Of a DNA stretch of 64,000 nt, positions 61,379-64,000 are shown in pieces. The first letter of the stretch is position 1. The number at the start of each line of letters is the position of its first letter. Where the stretch lies: positions 1-64,000 of the forward strand of contig NZ_SJDL01000005.1 in the NCBI RefSeq assembly GCF_004327985.1. Direction: 5' to 3'. The DNA comes from Marinobacter halodurans. Its GTDB lineage: Bacteria > Pseudomonadota > Gammaproteobacteria > Pseudomonadales > Oleiphilaceae. Made by a program: the position numbers and the translations under genes. The notes beneath the pieces are model-generated. The model was given only the letters and a program-made list of their open reading frames with translations. It was not told the origin of the DNA and searched no databases.

Positions 61379-64000
61379 CCTTCGATTTCTCGAGGTACTT
61401 GTGCTGCTGCTCGTCGAACGACTGGAAGTGCTTCTGCCATTCGGACGGCTGCGACACTTTCTCCACCTGCACCGCCGTGACCTTGTATTCCGGGCAGTTG
61501 GTGGCCCAGTCGGAGCTGTCGGTGGTGATGACGTTGGCGCCGCTGCCCGGGTGGTGGAACGTCGTGTAGACCACGCCCGGCTGCATGCGGTCGCTGATCC
61601 GGCAGCGCAGCACGGTCTGGCCGACACGGCTGCTCACGCCGAGCCAGTCGCCGTCGCTGATGCCCCGCAGTTCGGCATCGCTCGGATGGATTTCCAGCAC
61701 GTCCTCTTCATGCCAACGGCTGTTCTCCGTCCGCCGGGTTTGGGCGCCCACGTTGTACTGGCTGAGGATCCGGCCGGTGGTCAGCAACAGCGGATAGCGC
61801 CGGGTGCTGCGTTCCGGTGTGGCGACGTATTCGGTGATCGCGAAATGCCCCTTGCCGATGGGGAAGTCCAGCTCGTGCATCGTAGGCGTGCCGTCAGGAT
61901 GTTCCTCGTTGCACGGCCACTGGATGCTGCCCAGTTCGTCCAGCCTCTCATAGCTGACGCCGGTAAAGGTCGGCGTGAGCTGGGCGATCTCGTCCATGAT
62001 CTCGGATGGGTGGCTGTAGTTCATGGGGTAGCCCAGGGCGTTGGCCAGATCCTGGGTCACTTCCCAGTCTTCCTTGCCGGCGACGGGCGCCATCACCTTG
62101 CGCACCCGGTTGATGCGGCGCTCGGCGTTGGTGAAGGTGCCGTTCTTCTCCAGGAAGGTGGAGCCGGGCAGCAGCACGTGGGCGTACTTGGCGGTCTCGT
62201 TGAGGAAGATGTCCTGCACGATCAGGCAGTCCAGGGACGTCAGCGCCTGCTCCACATGCTGGGTGTTGGGGTCGGACTGGGCGATGTCCTCACCCTGAAC
62301 GTAGAGTGCCTTGAAGTGGCCGGCGATGGCGGCGTCGAACATGTTGGGAATGCGCAGCCCCGGTTCGTCGTCGATCTTCACGTGCCACAGGTTCTCGAAG
62401 CGCTCGCGCACCGCCGGGTCGCCAACGTGCTGGTAACCGGGCAGTTCGTGCGGGAAGGAGCCCATGTCGCAGGAGCCCTGCACGTTATTCTGGCCCCGTA
62501 GCGGGTTCACGCCCACGCCTTCGCGGCCGAGGTTACCGGTGGCCAGGGCGAGGTTGGCAATACCCATCACCATGGTGGAACCCTGGCTGTGTTCGGTGAC
62601 GCCCAGGCCATAGTAGATGGCGCCGTTGCCTGCGGTGGCGTAGGCGCGGGCGGCCTTGCGAACCAGATCGGCCGGGACGCCGGTTTCGGCTTCCAGGGTT
62701 TCCGGTGAGTTGCGCTCCTCGCTGATGAACTCGCGCCAGGCTTTGTAGGCGTCCGGTTCACAACGCTTCTCGATAAACGCGGTGTCTTCCAGACCCTCGG
62801 TGACCACCACATGGGCCAGCGAGTTGACCAGCGCCACGTTGGTGCCGGGCCTCAGCGGCAGGTGCATGCTGGTGCTGCCATGAGGCGTCTTCAGCAGGTC
62901 GATCCGGCGCGGGTCGGCGACGATCAGCGTGGCGCCCTGACGCAGGCGTCGGCGCATCTGCGACGCGAACACCGGGTGGGCGTCGGTCGGGTTGGCGCCA
63001 ATGACCAGGATGGTGTCGGCTTCCATCACCGAGTCGAAGGTCTGGGTGCCGGCAGACTCACCGAGAGTGGTCTTGAGGCCATAACCGGTCGGAGAATGGC
63101 AGACCCGGGCGCAGGTATCGGTGTTGTTGTTGCCGAAGCCGGCGCGGACCAGTTTCTGCACCAGGTAGGTTTCCTCGTTGGTGCAGCGGGAGGACGTGAT
63201 GCCGCCGATGCTCTCACGGCCGTACTGGGCCTGGATGTCCTTCAGGCGTTTGGCGGAGAAGGCGATGGCCTCCTCCCAGGAGACGGTACGCCAGGGCTGG
63301 TCGATGGCGTCGCGGATCATCGGCTCGGTGATGCGGTCCTTGTGGGTGGCGTAGCCGAAGGCGAAGCGGCCTTTCACGCAGGAGTGGCCGTGATTCGCGT
63401 CGCCGCCCTTGTAGGGCACCATGCGCACCAACTGGTCGCCTTTCATCTCCGCCTTGAACGAGCAGCCCACACCGCAGTAGGCGCAGGTGGTCACGACGCT
63501 GTGCTCCGGCACGCCGGCCTCAATGACGCTCTTCTCCATCAGCGTCGAGGTCGGGCAGGCCTGGACGCAGGCACCGCAGGACACGCACTCGGAGTCCATG
63601 AAGTCTTCATCCTGGCTGGCGGCCACCTTGGAGTCGAAGCCGCGGCCGTCGATGGTCAGGGCGAAGGTGCCCTGGACTTCCTCGCAGGCCCGCACGCAGC
63701 GGGAGCAGACGATGCACTTGCTGGGATCGAAGCTGAAATACGGATTGGACGCGTCGGTTTCCGCGTCCAGGTGGTTCTGGCCCTCGAAGCCGTAACGCAC
63801 GTCCCGCAGGCCCACGGCGCCGGCCATGTCCTGCAGTTCGCAGTCGCCGTTGGCGGGGCAGGTCAGGCAGTCCAGCGGGTGGTCGGAGATGTACAGCTCC
63901 ATGATGTTGCGCCGCAGTTTGGCCAGTTTGCCGTTCTGCGTGGTGACTTCCATGCCCTCGGCCACGGGCGTCGTGCAGGAGGCGGGGTAGCCGCGTCTGC
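61353..64000 (-). CDS. fdsA: NAD-dependent formate dehydrogenase alpha subunit, 5' end outside window
   Basis: 881 residues are visible; roughly the first 70-80 lie beyond the right edge, as full FdsA is about 950-960. The N-terminal part retains the end of the [2Fe-2S] domain (GYPASCTTPVAEG), a His/Cys cluster site (CLTCPANGDCEL), two [4Fe-4S] ferredoxin motifs (CIVCSRCVRACEE and CVSCGACVQACPT) and CAYCGVGC before the molybdopterin domain. DTCARVCHSPT carries the molybdenum ligand Cys and adjacent His. It oxidises formate to CO2 with electrons passed to FdsB/FdsG and NAD+. The apparent first codon at 63965 is an internal Val. Confidence 0.96.
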   Translation of the reverse strand, partial: RRGYPASCTTPVAEGMEVTTQNGKLAKLRRNIMELYISDHPLDCLTCPANGDCELQDMAGAVGLRDVRYGFEGQNHLDAETDASNPYFSFDPSKCIVCSRCVRACEEVQGTFALTIDGRGFDSKVAASQDEDFMDSECVSCGACVQACPTSTLMEKSVIEAGVPEHSVVTTCAYCGVGCSFKAEMKGDQLVRMVPYKGGDANHGHSCVKGRFAFGYATHKDRITEPMIRDAIDQPWRTVSWEEAIAFSAKRLKDIQAQYGRESIGGITSSRCTNEETYLVQKLVRAGFGNNNTDTCARVCHSPTGYGLKTTLGESAGTQTFDSVMEADTILVIGANPTDAHPVFASQMRRRLRQGATLIVADPRRIDLLKTPHGSTSMHLPLRPGTNVALVNSLAHVVVTEGLEDTAFIEKRCEPDAYKAWREFISEERNSPETLEAETGVPADLVRKAARAYATAGNGAIYYGLGVTEHSQGSTMVMGIANLALATGNLGREGVGVNPLRGQNNVQGSCDMGSFPHELPGYQHVGDPAVRERFENLWHVKIDDEPGLRIPNMFDAAIAGHFKALYVQGEDIAQSDPNTQHVEQALTSLDCLIVQDIFLNETAKYAHVLLPGSTFLEKNGTFTNAERRINRVRKVMAPVAGKEDWEVTQDLANALGYPMNYSHPSEIMDEIAQLTPTFTGVSYERLDELGSIQWPCNEEHPDGTPTMHELDFPIGKGHFAITEYVATPERSTRRYPLLLTTGRILSQYNVGAQTRRTENSRWHEEDVLEIHPSDAELRGISDGDWLGVSSRVGQTVLRCRISDRMQPGVVYTTFHHPGSGANVITTDSSDWATNCPEYKVTAVQVEKVSQPSEWQKHFQSFDEQQHKYLEKSKDEPNFALK

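Noticed and set aside
1-64000. CRISPR arrays, rRNA or tRNA genes
   Set aside because: No regularly spaced direct repeats and no T-arm or ribosomal RNA signatures were noticed; a covariance search was not possible here.

Overview
The window is chromosomal DNA of a high-GC gammaproteobacterium, most likely a marine or halophilic heterotroph of the Marinobacter/Halomonas type. This rests on gene style and content (NAD-linked FdsABG-type formate dehydrogenase, MksBEF condensin, Wza/Wzc capsule machinery, Na+-coupled sugar uptake, dgo sugar-acid pathway), not on a ribosomal marker, so the genus is a guess. No rRNA, tRNA or CRISPR was seen.

Layout. 1-3208: the C-terminal part of a probable type VI secretion (VasX/BTH_I2691-like) effector, a membrane partner gene and a decayed paralogue of that partner. 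3253-4194: a ketopantoate-reductase family enzyme. 5050-20647: a Wzy-dependent exopolysaccharide locus in two convergent operons. The rightward one carries the initiating transferase, phosphatase, Wza, Wzc, polymerase, four glycosyltransferase genes and an acyltransferase. The leftward one carries a GT2, a pyruvyl transferase, the Wzx flippase and a GT4. The operons meet at a 24-bp palindrome. 20917-26834: a FAN1-like nuclease with a DinG/XPD-like helicase, a gamma-glutamylcyclotransferase fold protein, a DUF805 protein and RNase Z. 27060-34492: an OmpR-type regulator and a TorS-like hybrid kinase, followed by an FrcBCA-like sugar ABC transporter and an extra periplasmic binding protein, which together look like a sugar-sensing and uptake module. 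34547-37439: a CynX-like MFS exporter and an RNase J-like enzyme.

37440-43000 is an AT-rich accessory island. It holds an integrase-less cassette array (CALIN-like) with four attC sites and five cassette genes, two of which carry HEPN-like R-x4-H motifs. A 166-bp MITE-like element sits exactly in the GTT core of one attC. The island then gives way to a decayed high-GC gene tail and three small orphan genes, two of them probably secreted or membrane-anchored.

43030-53460: a patatin-like lipase, then a D-galactose catabolic locus. It contains mutarotase, DgoA, DgoK, an SDR dehydrogenase and an IlvD/Edd-type dehydratase on the minus strand, diverging from an IclR regulator, a lactonase and an SGLT-like symporter. 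TTCC-N6/7-GGAA palindromes lie in the divergent promoter region. Together these would run a De Ley-Doudoroff pathway from galactose to pyruvate and glyceraldehyde 3-phosphate.

53539-60264: a secreted hypothetical protein, then a four-gene SMC operon with a short Toprim protein first, followed by MksB, MksF and MksE. It is a Wadjet/MksBEFG-like anti-plasmid system with an unusual order and a short nuclease subunit. 60261-64000 (minus): FdsD, FdhD and FdsA of a soluble formate dehydrogenase, with fdsA running off the right edge.
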